In this document: piece after piece, positions 15,253 through 23,244 of the stretch
Layout of the letters: the number at the start of each line of letters is the position of its first letter
How positions within the stretch are numbered: the first letter of the stretch is position 1
NCBI GenBank assembly: GCA_963731625.1
Contig: CAVSWH010000022.1
Span: 159,232-223,231 of the forward strand
Reading direction: 5' to 3'
DNA length: 64,000 bases
Source: PALSA-555 sp963731625
GTDB taxonomy: Bacteria; Actinomycetota; Acidimicrobiia; IMCC26256; PALSA-555
Notes under the pieces: model-generated
Database searches by the model: none
What the model saw: the letters and a program-made list of their open reading frames with translations, nothing else
What the model was told of the DNA's origin: nothing
Position numbers and translations under genes: made by a program

Positions 15253-17889
15253 ATGGCGTTGCAAACGCCTGCCGGGCCATGGACGAATCGGCTGCGGGCA
15301 CGGTTGCTGGGGCCCAACCAAGCGGCCGTGATCGTCGTCGCGCCCGCGCTGGTGCTCGGCCGACAGGCCGGGCTCGTGGCGAACGTCCCGATCTGGATCC
15401 TGATCGGCCTGCTCGTCGGGGCGCAGCTCGCGACGGCGCTCGCGTACGCGGTCTGGCCGGGCGCCGAGGTCGGCTGGCGGCTCTTCCTGCGCGCGGGCGT
15501 CCAGCTCCTCACGATCAGCGTCGTCATCTACGCGATCGGATGGGGCCCGACGCTCGCGGTCGGCCTGATGTTCGGCGTCGCCGACAACATGCAGGCGTCG
15601 GGGTCGAAGGCCACGCTGGCGTGCATCGTCTGGAGCGTCGTCGGTCTCGGCGCGGGCGAGCTCGCCATCGCGGTCGGCCTCTCGCCGACGCTCGTCAGCC
15701 AGCCGCTCGTCCACGGGCTCGCCGCGCTCGCCGCGATGGGGCTCGCTTTCACGATCGCGCTGCTCGGGCGCAGCACGGGCGCCAAGGAGAAGGCGGAAGT
15801 GGAGCTCCGACGAAGCGACGAGCGCTTCAAGGCGCTGGTCCAGCACGCCTCCGACGTGATCATGGTCGTGAACCGGACGGGGACCATCGAGTACGTGAGC
15901 CCGGCGTTCGAGCGCCTGCTCGGCTACCGGCCGAACGACGCGGTCGGCTCGACGGCGATGGATCTGGCGCATCCCGACGACGTCGACGCGGCCCGACGAG
16001 CGATCGGCACCGTGCAGGACGCGACCGGTGCCGCCGCCCGGATGGAGGTGCGGATCCGCGAGCAGTCCGGCGCGTGGCGCTGGTTCGACGCGAGCGTGAT
16101 GAACCTGGTCTCCGACCCGGGTGTCGCGGGCGTCGTGGTGAACCTGCGCGACATCAGCGAGCGGATGCGTGCCCAAGACGAGCTCCGTGAGGCGGAGCAG
16201 CGCTTCCGCGGCGCGTTCGAGGACGCCCCGATCGGCATGGCCCTCACCGACCGCGACGGTCGGCTCTTCCGAGTCAACCGGGCACTGGCCGACATGCTCG
16301 GCTACCAGCCTCACGAGCTGCGAGGCATGAACGTCACCGACATCACCCACGCCGAGGACCGCGAGGCGAGCCGGCGCCAGCTGTCCGGGCTGGTCGAGGG
16401 CGACGCCCCCGGCTTCCAGATCGAGAAGCGCTACGTGCACAAGGACGGCCACGCCCTGTGGGTCTCGATCAGCGTGTCGGTCGTGCGCGACGCCGACGGC
16501 GAGCCGGCCTACACGATCGGCCAGATCGAGGACATCACGGAGCGGAAGGCGACCGCCGAGCGCCTGGCGCACGCCGCGATCCACGACCCGCTCACCGGCC
16601 TCCCGAACCGGGTCCTGTTCGTCGACCGGCTGGCTCGTGCCCTCGTCCGCGCGCGTCGACACGACCACAAGGTGGGCGTGATCTTCCTCGACCTGGACCG
16701 GTTCAAGGTCGTGAACGACAGCCTGGGGCACGCGACGGGTGACCAGCTGCTCAAGGCGATCAGCGAGCGGCTGCTCGCGGCGCTGCGACCCGAGGACACG
16801 GTCGCGCGCTTCGGCGGCGACGAGTTCGTCGTGCTCTGCGAGGACGTCCCCGACGAGGCAACCGTGCGGCACGTCGCGCAGCGCATCGAGGCCACGATCT
16901 CGAGCCCGACGGTCATCTCGCGGCGCGAGATCTTCGTCACCGCCAGCATCGGCGTCGTCGTGTCGGGGCCGAGCGCCGCGTCGCCCGAGACGCTGCTGCG
17001 CGACGCCGACGCCGCGATGTACGGGGCGAAGGGACAGGGGAGGGCACGGATCGAGTGCTTCGACCGCCAGACCCACCAGCGCTCGGTCGAGGCGCTCGAG
17101 CTCGAGGCGGACCTGCACCGCGTCGTCGAGCGCGAGGAGCTGCGCGTCCACTACCAGCCGATCGTGGACCTCGTGACGGGGCGGGTGAGCGGCTTCGAGG
17201 CGCTCATCCGGTGGATGCACCCGACGCGCGGCCTCATCGACCCGCACGAGTTCATCACCCTCGCCGAGGACACCGGGCTCATCGTCCCGATCGGCGCGTG
17301 GATCCTCGAGGAGGCCTGCCGACAGTCGGCCCACTGGCAGTCGCAGCGGCCCGGCGACGGCCCGTCGCTGACCATGAGCGTGAACCTCGCGCCGCGCCAG
17401 CTCAACGACGCGACCCTCGCAGCGCGGGTGGGACGGATCCTCGACGGGACGGGAATCGACCCGCAGACGGTTTGGCTCGAGGTGACCGAGGGTGCCTTGA
17501 GCCACGCCAAGACGTCCATCAAGGCGCTGCAGTCGCTGCGCGACCTCGGCGTGCACCTCGCCGTCGACGACTTCGGCACCGGGTACTCGTCGCTCGCCCA
17601 CCTGAAGGCGTTCCCGGTCGAGGCGCTGAAGATCGACCAGGGATTCGTCGACGGGCTCGGCACCGACCCGAGCGACACGACGATCGTCGGCGCCGTGGTC
17701 GGCCTCGCCCACTCGATGGGGCTCGCCGCAGTCGCTGAGGGCCTCGAGGAGCCTTCGCAGCTCGCCGAGCTGCGCACCCTCGGCTGCGACTACGCCCAGG
17801 GATACCTGTTCGGTGCGCCGCAGCCGGCCACCGCGCTCGGCGACCACCCCGCCGACGATCTGACGGCCTGGCACACCATCGTCGACTGA
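15253..17889 (+). CDS. Membrane PAS-GGDEF-EAL cyclic-di-GMP enzyme
   Basis: A bifunctional c-di-GMP enzyme of 878 residues. Order: an N-terminal membrane region with about five helices (residues 18-175), a PAS domain (about 195-310), a second PAS-PAC (about 315-435), GGDEF (about 440-600) and EAL (about 615-870). The diguanylate cyclase active site is intact (RFGGDEFVVL) and an inhibitory RxxD site (RPED) lies 5 residues before it. The phosphodiesterase motifs GFEALIRW, MSVNLAPRQL, WLEVTE, VDDFGTGYSS and ALKIDQGF are also intact. Start: ATG 15253, just before the first membrane helix; an in-frame start at 15148 is less likely. It probably sets c-di-GMP levels in response to a PAS signal. Confidence 0.93.
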   Translation: MALQTPAGPWTNRLRARLLGPNQAAVIVVAPALVLGRQAGLVANVPIWILIGLLVGAQLATALAYAVWPGAEVGWRLFLRAGVQLLTISVVIYAIGWGPTLAVGLMFGVADNMQASGSKATLACIVWSVVGLGAGELAIAVGLSPTLVSQPLVHGLAALAAMGLAFTIALLGRSTGAKEKAEVELRRSDERFKALVQHASDVIMVVNRTGTIEYVSPAFERLLGYRPNDAVGSTAMDLAHPDDVDAARRAIGTVQDATGAAARMEVRIREQSGAWRWFDASVMNLVSDPGVAGVVVNLRDISERMRAQDELREAEQRFRGAFEDAPIGMALTDRDGRLFRVNRALADMLGYQPHELRGMNVTDITHAEDREASRRQLSGLVEGDAPGFQIEKRYVHKDGHALWVSISVSVVRDADGEPAYTIGQIEDITERKATAERLAHAAIHDPLTGLPNRVLFVDRLARALVRARRHDHKVGVIFLDLDRFKVVNDSLGHATGDQLLKAISERLLAALRPEDTVARFGGDEFVVLCEDVPDEATVRHVAQRIEATISSPTVISRREIFVTASIGVVVSGPSAASPETLLRDADAAMYGAKGQGRARIECFDRQTHQRSVEALELEADLHRVVEREELRVHYQPIVDLVTGRVSGFEALIRWMHPTRGLIDPHEFITLAEDTGLIVPIGAWILEEACRQSAHWQSQRPGDGPSLTMSVNLAPRQLNDATLAARVGRILDGTGIDPQTVWLEVTEGALSHAKTSIKALQSLRDLGVHLAVDDFGTGYSSLAHLKAFPVEALKIDQGFVDGLGTDPSDTTIVGAVVGLAHSMGLAAVAEGLEEPSQLAELRTLGCDYAQGYLFGAPQPATALGDHPADDLTAWHTIVD

Positions 17890-17906
17890 CGCGGGGCGCG
17901 CCCGGG

Positions 17907-18425
17907 TCACCAGCCGACGTGGCCGTCGACGAGCTCGCGCAAGAGATCGGCGTGTCCGTTGTGGCGGGCGTACTCCTCGATCATGTGGACGTAGATCCAC
18001 CGGAGGCTGCAGGGCTGCCCGTCCCGGATCCCGGTGTCGTCCAGGGCGTGTGCCGCCGCCGCATGCCGGCTCGCGTCGCACTCGGCCTGCCACGCCGCTT
18101 TGTCGGCTGGCCAGTCCGCGTGGTCGAGGGGGACGAGCTCGCTGTCGTCGACGTCGTCGTCGATCCAGATCCAGGGGGCGTCCGCGTCGCACAGCAGCGC
18201 GCGGCGGAACCAGTTTCGCTCCACCTCGGCCATGTGGCGGATCAAGCCGTGAAGGGACAGCTTCGACGTGGCGACGGGCCGGCGCCGGCGCGCCACGTCG
18301 TCGAGCCCCTCGCATTTGAGCAGCAGCGTCGTGCGATGGAACTCGAGCCAGGCCTCGAGCATCGCCCGCTCGTCGAGCATGTACGGCGGCTCGGTTCGTC
18401 GAGGATCGGACAGATCGTCGACCAT
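17907..18425 (-). CDS. DinB/DUF664 family protein
   Basis: A 172-residue four-helix-bundle protein of the DinB-like (DUF664) superfamily. It contains LIRHMAEVERNWFRRAL and the late IYVHMIEEYARHNGHADLLRE, whose His residues match the metal-binding positions of the family. Members include thiol-dependent enzymes such as mycothiol-linked transferases, but the reaction here is unknown. The ATG at 18425 is 1 nt after the stop of the VOC gene, so the two are co-transcribed. It converges on the GGDEF-EAL gene with a 17-bp gap. Confidence 0.85.
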   Translation of the reverse strand: MVDDLSDPRRTEPPYMLDERAMLEAWLEFHRTTLLLKCEGLDDVARRRRPVATSKLSLHGLIRHMAEVERNWFRRALLCDADAPWIWIDDDVDDSELVPLDHADWPADKAAWQAECDASRHAAAAHALDDTGIRDGQPCSLRWIYVHMIEEYARHNGHADLLRELVDGHVGW

Positions 18426-18426
18426 G

Positions 18427-18798
18427 TCAGGCGATGGCGAAGTGCGGGTTGAAGATGAACCCGACGATCGGGCCGTCCGGCGCGCGGACCGTCGCCGTGA
18501 CGATGTCGTCGCCGACCTCGCTGGCCGGTGCGTGGATCGACGCGCCGGCCGCAACCGCGGCGTCGACCGCACGCGCGACGTCGCTCACACCCCAGTAGGT
18601 CAGCGCCCCGTCGGCCGGGTCGGCCGTCGGGAGCAGCCCGAGCTCGTAGCCGGCGAGGTTGAACCCGACGTAGAAGGGCTCGTCGAAGTACGGCGGGAAG
18701 CCGAGCAGCGACGACCACCACGCCGTCGCCGCCGCGAGGTCCGGCGCCGGGTAGATGACCGTGCGCAGTCCCTCGAGCGAGATCGACACGCCGGCCAT
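18427..18798 (-). CDS. VOC (glyoxalase/bleomycin resistance) family protein
   Basis: A single-module VOC protein of 123 residues. LEGLRTVIYPAPDLAAATAWW is the classic first beta-alpha unit, and GPIVGFIFNPHF is the last strand. The family includes metalloenzymes and antibiotic-binding proteins; the substrate cannot be told. The ATG at 18798 is the natural start. The stop is followed by one base and then the DinB-like ATG. Confidence 0.83.
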   Translation of the reverse strand: MAGVSISLEGLRTVIYPAPDLAAATAWWSSLLGFPPYFDEPFYVGFNLAGYELGLLPTADPADGALTYWGVSDVARAVDAAVAAGASIHAPASEVGDDIVTATVRAPDGPIVGFIFNPHFAIA

Positions 18799-18842
18799 GA
18801 TGACATCTCAACTGCCGGCGGAAGGGGGGCCGATTGCACCGC

Positions 18843-19637
18843 TCAGCCGGGCCGGCGCGCCTCGATGAGGAAGCGCTCGGCGTGTGCGACGAACGGGCCG
18901 CGGGCGCGGACCTGCTCGTGGAGCGCGCCCAGGCGGACGCGGTAGCGGTCGACGGTGAAGCCGGGCACGATCCAGGGGACCTTGCGCAGGAAGTGCACGA
19001 CGGCCCCGACGTCGCCGAACGCGGTGCGCAGTGACGCCTGCCGAACCTCGACCGTCACGAGCCCCGCGCGTCGGGCCCCAGCGACCGCACGGTCAACGCT
19101 GCGGGCGTCGCTGACCGGCTGCGGACCCATCATGAAGTCAGTGAGCTCACGGAGTGACCCCGCCCCCACCTGCTGTGAGAGATAGGTCCCGCCCGGCGCG
19201 AGCACCCGGGCGATCTCGGCCCAGACCGTCACGGTGGGGTGTCGGCTCACCACGAGGTCGAACGAGGCGTCGGCGAAGGGCAACCCGGCCGCGTCCGCCG
19301 CGGCGACGACGGCGGCGCCGATGCCGCGCAGGTTCTCGCGCGCGACCGCGAGGTTCGGCGGCCACGACTCGGTCGCGGCGAGGAGGGGCGGCGGGCGTGG
19401 GACTTCCGCGAGGACCTCGCCGCCACCGGTCTGGATGTCCAGTGCCGCCGCGGCACGCTCCAGGCGACTCGCCATCAGCCACGCGTAGCCCCACGGTGGC
19501 CGTTCCTCGGTGGCGCGACCCTCGAACCACGAGAAATCCCAGCCCTCGACCGGCACCGACGCGCCCTCGGTGAGCAGCTGCTCGAGCCTCGCCTCGTCCC
19601 GCGGCCCGACCGAGCCGCGGCCACCCCCGGGCGTCAC
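18843..19637 (-). CDS. SAM-dependent methyltransferase (class I)
   Basis: A 264-residue methyltransferase of the UbiE-like type. The SAM-binding region is GGGEVLAEV (motif I, slightly degenerate), followed by FADASFDLVVSRH (motif II) and VLAPGGTYLSQQVG (motif III). The GTG start overlaps the stop of the upstream methyltransferase as GTGA, so the two are translationally coupled. The substrate is unknown. Confidence 0.82.
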   Translation of the reverse strand: MTPGGGRGSVGPRDEARLEQLLTEGASVPVEGWDFSWFEGRATEERPPWGYAWLMASRLERAAAALDIQTGGGEVLAEVPRPPPLLAATESWPPNLAVARENLRGIGAAVVAAADAAGLPFADASFDLVVSRHPTVTVWAEIARVLAPGGTYLSQQVGAGSLRELTDFMMGPQPVSDARSVDRAVAGARRAGLVTVEVRQASLRTAFGDVGAVVHFLRKVPWIVPGFTVDRYRVRLGALHEQVRARGPFVAHAERFLIEARRPG

Positions 19638-20368
19638 GCGCGCGTCGCGATCGTGATGATCTCGGGGCTGGCGTCCGTCAGGGGCTGGCCGTCCCAGTCA
19701 CCGAACTGCTCCACGACGGCGAGCCCGACGGAGGTGAGCGACGACGCGAGCGCCGCGGGGTCGAGGAACCGCAGCGTGCTCCAGCTCACCTGCGGTCGCT
19801 CCCATCGCGGACCGGCGTAGGTCTGGCTGAAGCGCACGACACCGTCCGTCACGGGGTGGGCGACCTCCGTCGTCTTGCGAACGGTGGTCCCGTCGGGCGC
19901 GACGAACTCGATCGCGCCATCCCGCGTCCAGTGCTCCCACTCGCGCACCGCCGGGTTGCGGGTCTCGAACGCGAAGCGACCCGCGTCGGTCAACGCGGCG
20001 CGCACCGCGGCGAGCGCGCTGCGCTGCGCCGCGTCGTCGACGAGGACCTGGAACGCGTGACCGGTCATGACGACGAGCTCGAAGGGCGCCGCCCAGGTGG
20101 CCAATTCGAGGTCGCCCTGGACCCACTCGATGTCCGTCCGCTGCCGGGCGACCGCGAGCATGGCCGCGGCCGGGTCGAGGCCACAGAGCCTCCCGACGTG
20201 TCCGGCTTCGCGCGCCCGGCGGAGCAGCGCACCCGTCCCGCAGCCGACGTCCAGCACCGACGGCGCCGCCAGGACGAGGGGCAGGTAGAAGCCGAAGTCC
20301 TCGCGGCCGGCACACGACCGGTCGTAGAGCTCGGCGAGACTCGGGTCGGCATACAGCCGATCGACCAT
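19634..20368 (-). CDS. SAM-dependent methyltransferase (class I)
   Basis: A 244-residue class I methyltransferase. Motif I is VLDVGCGTGALL, the acidic post-I residue is in LCGLDPAAAML, and LVVMTGHAFQVL is motif II. The second half (VRKTTEVAHPVTDGVVRFSQTY) resembles small-molecule methyltransferases of actinobacteria. The start ATG at 20368 has AGGACC about 6 nt upstream; the open frame extends further upstream but that part is not coding-like. It is the first gene of a two-methyltransferase unit. The two proteins are not close copies of each other. Confidence 0.85.
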   Translation of the reverse strand: MVDRLYADPSLAELYDRSCAGREDFGFYLPLVLAAPSVLDVGCGTGALLRRAREAGHVGRLCGLDPAAAMLAVARQRTDIEWVQGDLELATWAAPFELVVMTGHAFQVLVDDAAQRSALAAVRAALTDAGRFAFETRNPAVREWEHWTRDGAIEFVAPDGTTVRKTTEVAHPVTDGVVRFSQTYAGPRWERPQVSWSTLRFLDPAALASSLTSVGLAVVEQFGDWDGQPLTDASPEIITIATRA

Positions 20369-20462
20369 GACGCAGGTCCTGACCAGGGCGGCCCAACGAC
20401 ATGGGTCGTAGCAGCCGTGCCACGAGCCGGCGAACGAGTTCCGTCCGCGTCGACCCCGTGGG

Positions 20463-21179
20463 TCAGACGCCTCGGGTCGGGGAGACTCCCGGCGCTCGTC
20501 CCCGGAGGTCGCCGACGCCGAGGCTCTCGTCGGGCGCTCGCGCGGCCGCGAGCGGGTTCGGGGCCGGTGGCTGCACGCGGTCGAGCGTGTTGCGGTCGAC
20601 GTGACGGAAGGGCTCGTCCCGGCCTGGGATGTCGAGGACACCCTCCTCCTCGTAGGACCACGTGTCGTCGTCATGGACCGTGACGTGGATGCGATAGCTG
20701 AGGGTTCGAAACGCCTCGTTGAGGAACGGGTTCGAGAGGATGCCGTAGACCTCCGAGCCGACGGCGGCCGTGAGCTCGAAGTCCTTCGAGTCGGCGTCCG
20801 CCGGTCCGCCGGCGAGGAGCACCTGGGCACGCGGGATCCCGAGGGTGAGCGTGACGACCCTCGCGGCCGGCTCCCAGAGCCAGTACCCGACCTGGTCGTG
20901 GAAGGTCTCGACGTCACCCGGCTTCACGATGTGCGTGTGGTAGCGCAGGCCGTAGAAGAGCTGCGGGCCGTTCGTCTGCGGGTCGATCGGCTCGGCCACG
21001 TACCGCTCCACGAAGACGTCCCGCCCCGTCCCCTCAGCCACCGGATGCTCGTCGGCGCCCTTCGCGCCCTCCCAGGTCCCGGCCAGCCCCCGGAGGGGCC
21101 CCAGCTCAGCCAGCGTGTCCGGATCGCCCTCGGCCTCCGTGTAGATGTCCGGCCCGTACTGCTCCATCGATTCGCCCAT
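20463..21179 (-). CDS. Nitrobindin-like heme-binding beta-barrel protein
   Basis: A 238-residue protein of the FABP-like/nitrobindin family (formerly DUF1794). LRGLAGTWEGAKG is the family's opening motif, FHDQVGYWLWEP and the final FRHVDRNTLDRV the other signatures. Known relatives are ferric-heme beta-barrels that bind NO or isomerise peroxynitrite; heme binding here is inferred. The last 35 residues are a Pro/Ala-rich tail beyond the barrel. GAGG lies about 6 nt before the ATG. Confidence 0.78.
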   Translation of the reverse strand: MGESMEQYGPDIYTEAEGDPDTLAELGPLRGLAGTWEGAKGADEHPVAEGTGRDVFVERYVAEPIDPQTNGPQLFYGLRYHTHIVKPGDVETFHDQVGYWLWEPAARVVTLTLGIPRAQVLLAGGPADADSKDFELTAAVGSEVYGILSNPFLNEAFRTLSYRIHVTVHDDDTWSYEEEGVLDIPGRDEPFRHVDRNTLDRVQPPAPNPLAAARAPDESLGVGDLRGRAPGVSPTRGV

Positions 21180-21630
21180 CGCGACCTCGTCTCGACGCGG
21201 GTCGCGATACTCGCAGGTGCCCGCAACCGGCGCTCCAACGTCGGCCGCCGCGCGCCGTCACCCACGGATGGGGCATCCCTGGCATTCCTCAGCGGACGCT
21301 CCGGTCGTCCCACGACCACGACAGCGGTGAGCCGGGCCCGCCTCCGCCGGCTGCTCCTCGTGCCGATCGGCACGCGGCTCGGGAGACGGGCCATCGGGAC
21401 GTTCGAGCGGTCCCTGATCGGCGGGTGGCCGGTGCGCGATCCTGTGCACCGACCGAGGAGCATCCGATACCGGGGGCCCACATCGTCGACGTTGCGAGCG
21501 CGCGATCGGTCACGTCGGCGCGGGCCGGTGGCGTGACCCGGGAGCCTCGGACGCATCGCCTCGCGGTCGGGGGCGCGGCGTCGCTGCCCGCGGCTGCGCG
21601 GCTTGCCCGCTCGGGTGCGTGGGTGCGGCG
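21180..21630. other. Gene-free stretch of about 450 bases
   Basis: No open frame here has convincing family motifs or a good start. It separates the minus-strand cluster from the plus-strand ferric-reductase gene and should hold both promoters, but I cannot point to a clear -35/-10 pair. Confidence 0.5.
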
Positions 21631-22959
21631 ATGAAGAATGCGCTGAGTGCGATCAGCTGGGTGAGCCTGTACTTCGTGCTCTGCCTCGCACCGCTCGTCA
21701 TCGCGCTGGCGGGGCGTGTTCCCTCCGACCGGCCGTTCCTCGTCGAGTTCTCCGTCGCGCTCGGCTTCGTCGGGCTCTCCATCATGTGCCTGCAGTTCGC
21801 GCTCGTCGCCCGATACAAGTCGGTGGCCGCCCCATTTGGGATCGACGCGCTGATGCGGTTCCACAAACAGATCACGTGGGTCGCCGTCGTGTTCGTGCTT
21901 GGCCATCCGATCTTGTTGTTCATCCAGGACCCCCACAAGTACCTCCCGCTGTTGAACGTGTTCACCGCGCCGTGGCGGGCTCGGTTCGCGGTCGCGGCGG
22001 TCGTCCTCCTGCTCGTGCTGGTTGGCCTGTCGATCTATCGGCTCAAGCTGAAGCTGTCCTATGAGGCCTGGCAGCTCATGCATGGCCTCCTCGCGATCGG
22101 GGTGGTCGTCCTCGCCCTCTTGCACATGAACGGGGTCGGCCGGTACACGGGTGGCTTCGCTCGGCGTTCGCTCGAAGACCTATATGTGGGTCTGTTGGTC
22201 TTCCTGCTGGTCTGGGTCCGGGTGGTGCAGCCGGTGCGACGGCTGCGACGACCGTGGACGCTGGTGAGCGTGGAGCCGGAGCGAGGTGACAGCGCGACGA
22301 TGGTCCTCGAGCCCGTTGGTCACGCGGGCTTCGCGTTCGACCCAGGTCAGTTCGCGTGGGTCATCGCCGGGCGCTCCTCGTTCTCGATCACCCAGCATCC
22401 GTTCTCGTTGTCGTCCGCCGGCGACCTCCAGCCTGGCGGGCGGATCGCCGTGACCGTCAAGGCGAACGGCGACTTCTCGTCGTCGGTGCGCTCGCTCGAA
22501 CCCGGCATGCGGGTCTACCTCGACGGCCCGCACGGTGTGTTCTCGATGGACCGCTACCAAGCGATGGGGTACGTGTTCATCGGTGGCGGAGTCGGCATCA
22601 CACCGCTCATGAGCATGCTGCGCACCATGCACGACCGCAACGACGTCCGTCCGGTCATCCTGTTCTATTCAAGCCGCCACTGGGACGACGTGACGTTCCG
22701 CGAGGAGCTGACGGCCCTCGGCCCCTCGATGCCCAACCTCACCGTGGTCCACGTCCTCAGCCAGCCGCCTCCTGACTGGACCGGCGAGACCGGTCGCCTC
22801 AGCGCCGACACGCTTCGCCGGCACCTTCCCAAACAGTTTCGCCGATTCGAGTACTTCATCTGCGCGTCGGACCCGATGATGGACGCGATGGAGGACGCCC
22901 TGGTTTCGATCGGCGTGCCGTATGCCCGCGTCAACACCGAACGCTTCAACTTCGTATAG
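21631..22959 (+). CDS. Ferric reductase-like transmembrane flavocytochrome
   Basis: A membrane oxidoreductase of 442 residues. The N-terminal half has about six helices with paired heme-ligand His candidates in MRFHKQITW, VLGHPILL, QLMHGLLA and LLHMNG, as in ferric reductases and NADPH oxidases. The C-terminal half binds FAD (HPFSLSSAGD) and NAD(P) (VFIGGGVGITPLMSML, with late ICASDPMMDAME). It should pass electrons from NAD(P)H through FAD and two hemes across the membrane, perhaps to Fe(III) or oxygen. Start: ATG 21631; a GTG at 21619 is possible. A tiny membrane ORF follows after 10 bases. Confidence 0.87.
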   Translation: MKNALSAISWVSLYFVLCLAPLVIALAGRVPSDRPFLVEFSVALGFVGLSIMCLQFALVARYKSVAAPFGIDALMRFHKQITWVAVVFVLGHPILLFIQDPHKYLPLLNVFTAPWRARFAVAAVVLLLVLVGLSIYRLKLKLSYEAWQLMHGLLAIGVVVLALLHMNGVGRYTGGFARRSLEDLYVGLLVFLLVWVRVVQPVRRLRRPWTLVSVEPERGDSATMVLEPVGHAGFAFDPGQFAWVIAGRSSFSITQHPFSLSSAGDLQPGGRIAVTVKANGDFSSSVRSLEPGMRVYLDGPHGVFSMDRYQAMGYVFIGGGVGITPLMSMLRTMHDRNDVRPVILFYSSRHWDDVTFREELTALGPSMPNLTVVHVLSQPPPDWTGETGRLSADTLRRHLPKQFRRFEYFICASDPMMDAMEDALVSIGVPYARVNTERFNFV

Positions 22960-22969
22960 GAGCGTCACC

Positions 22970-23059
22970 ATGCGACAGATCTGGGCGACCCGCCTCGTGA
23001 TCGCGTTCGGCGTCGTCCTCACCGCGGCGTGTCTCGTCTTCGCCGCACTCCGCGCGTGA
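22970..23059 (+). CDS. Small single-helix membrane protein, 29 residues
   Basis: A 29-residue frame, ATG at 22970 to TGA at 23059, begins MRQIWATR and continues with a hydrophobic run of about 18 residues (LVIAFGVVLTAACLVFAA). A strong Shine-Dalgarno AGGAG (22958-22962) overlaps the stop of the ferric-reductase gene and is 7 nt from the ATG. The spacing suggests co-translation and a role as a small subunit or stabiliser of the flavocytochrome. That role is inferred from context; no homologue is claimed. Confidence 0.5.
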   Translation: MRQIWATRLVIAFGVVLTAACLVFAALRA

Positions 23060-23244
23060 TCGCATGGCGGCCACCTCGCTTCTGGCCGACCTGATGGCGG
23101 TCGACGGCTTCCTGCACTGAACCGGCCCCAAACCCGACGTCAGCGCGGTCGAGGAGAGCCTCGCTTCATGCCCTGACCTCTTCACGCGCCGGGTCGAACG
23201 AGTCTCCGTATCCATCGCCTGGTTTACTGGTGTGGCCGTAGGGG
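23060..23244. other. Intergenic region upstream of the cyclase-ATPase gene
   Basis: Contains a short 18-codon frame at 23064-23120 ending FLH-stop that looks like a gene remnant or chance frame, and no other coding signal. A purine-rich tract at 23240-23245 precedes the next gene. Confidence 0.4.

Noticed and set aside
23064..23120. Short frame ending AVDGFLH-stop before the cyclase-ATPase gene, as a roadblock-type gene remnant
   Set aside because: Only 18 codons and no ribosome-binding site; the resemblance is too weak to call a pseudogene.
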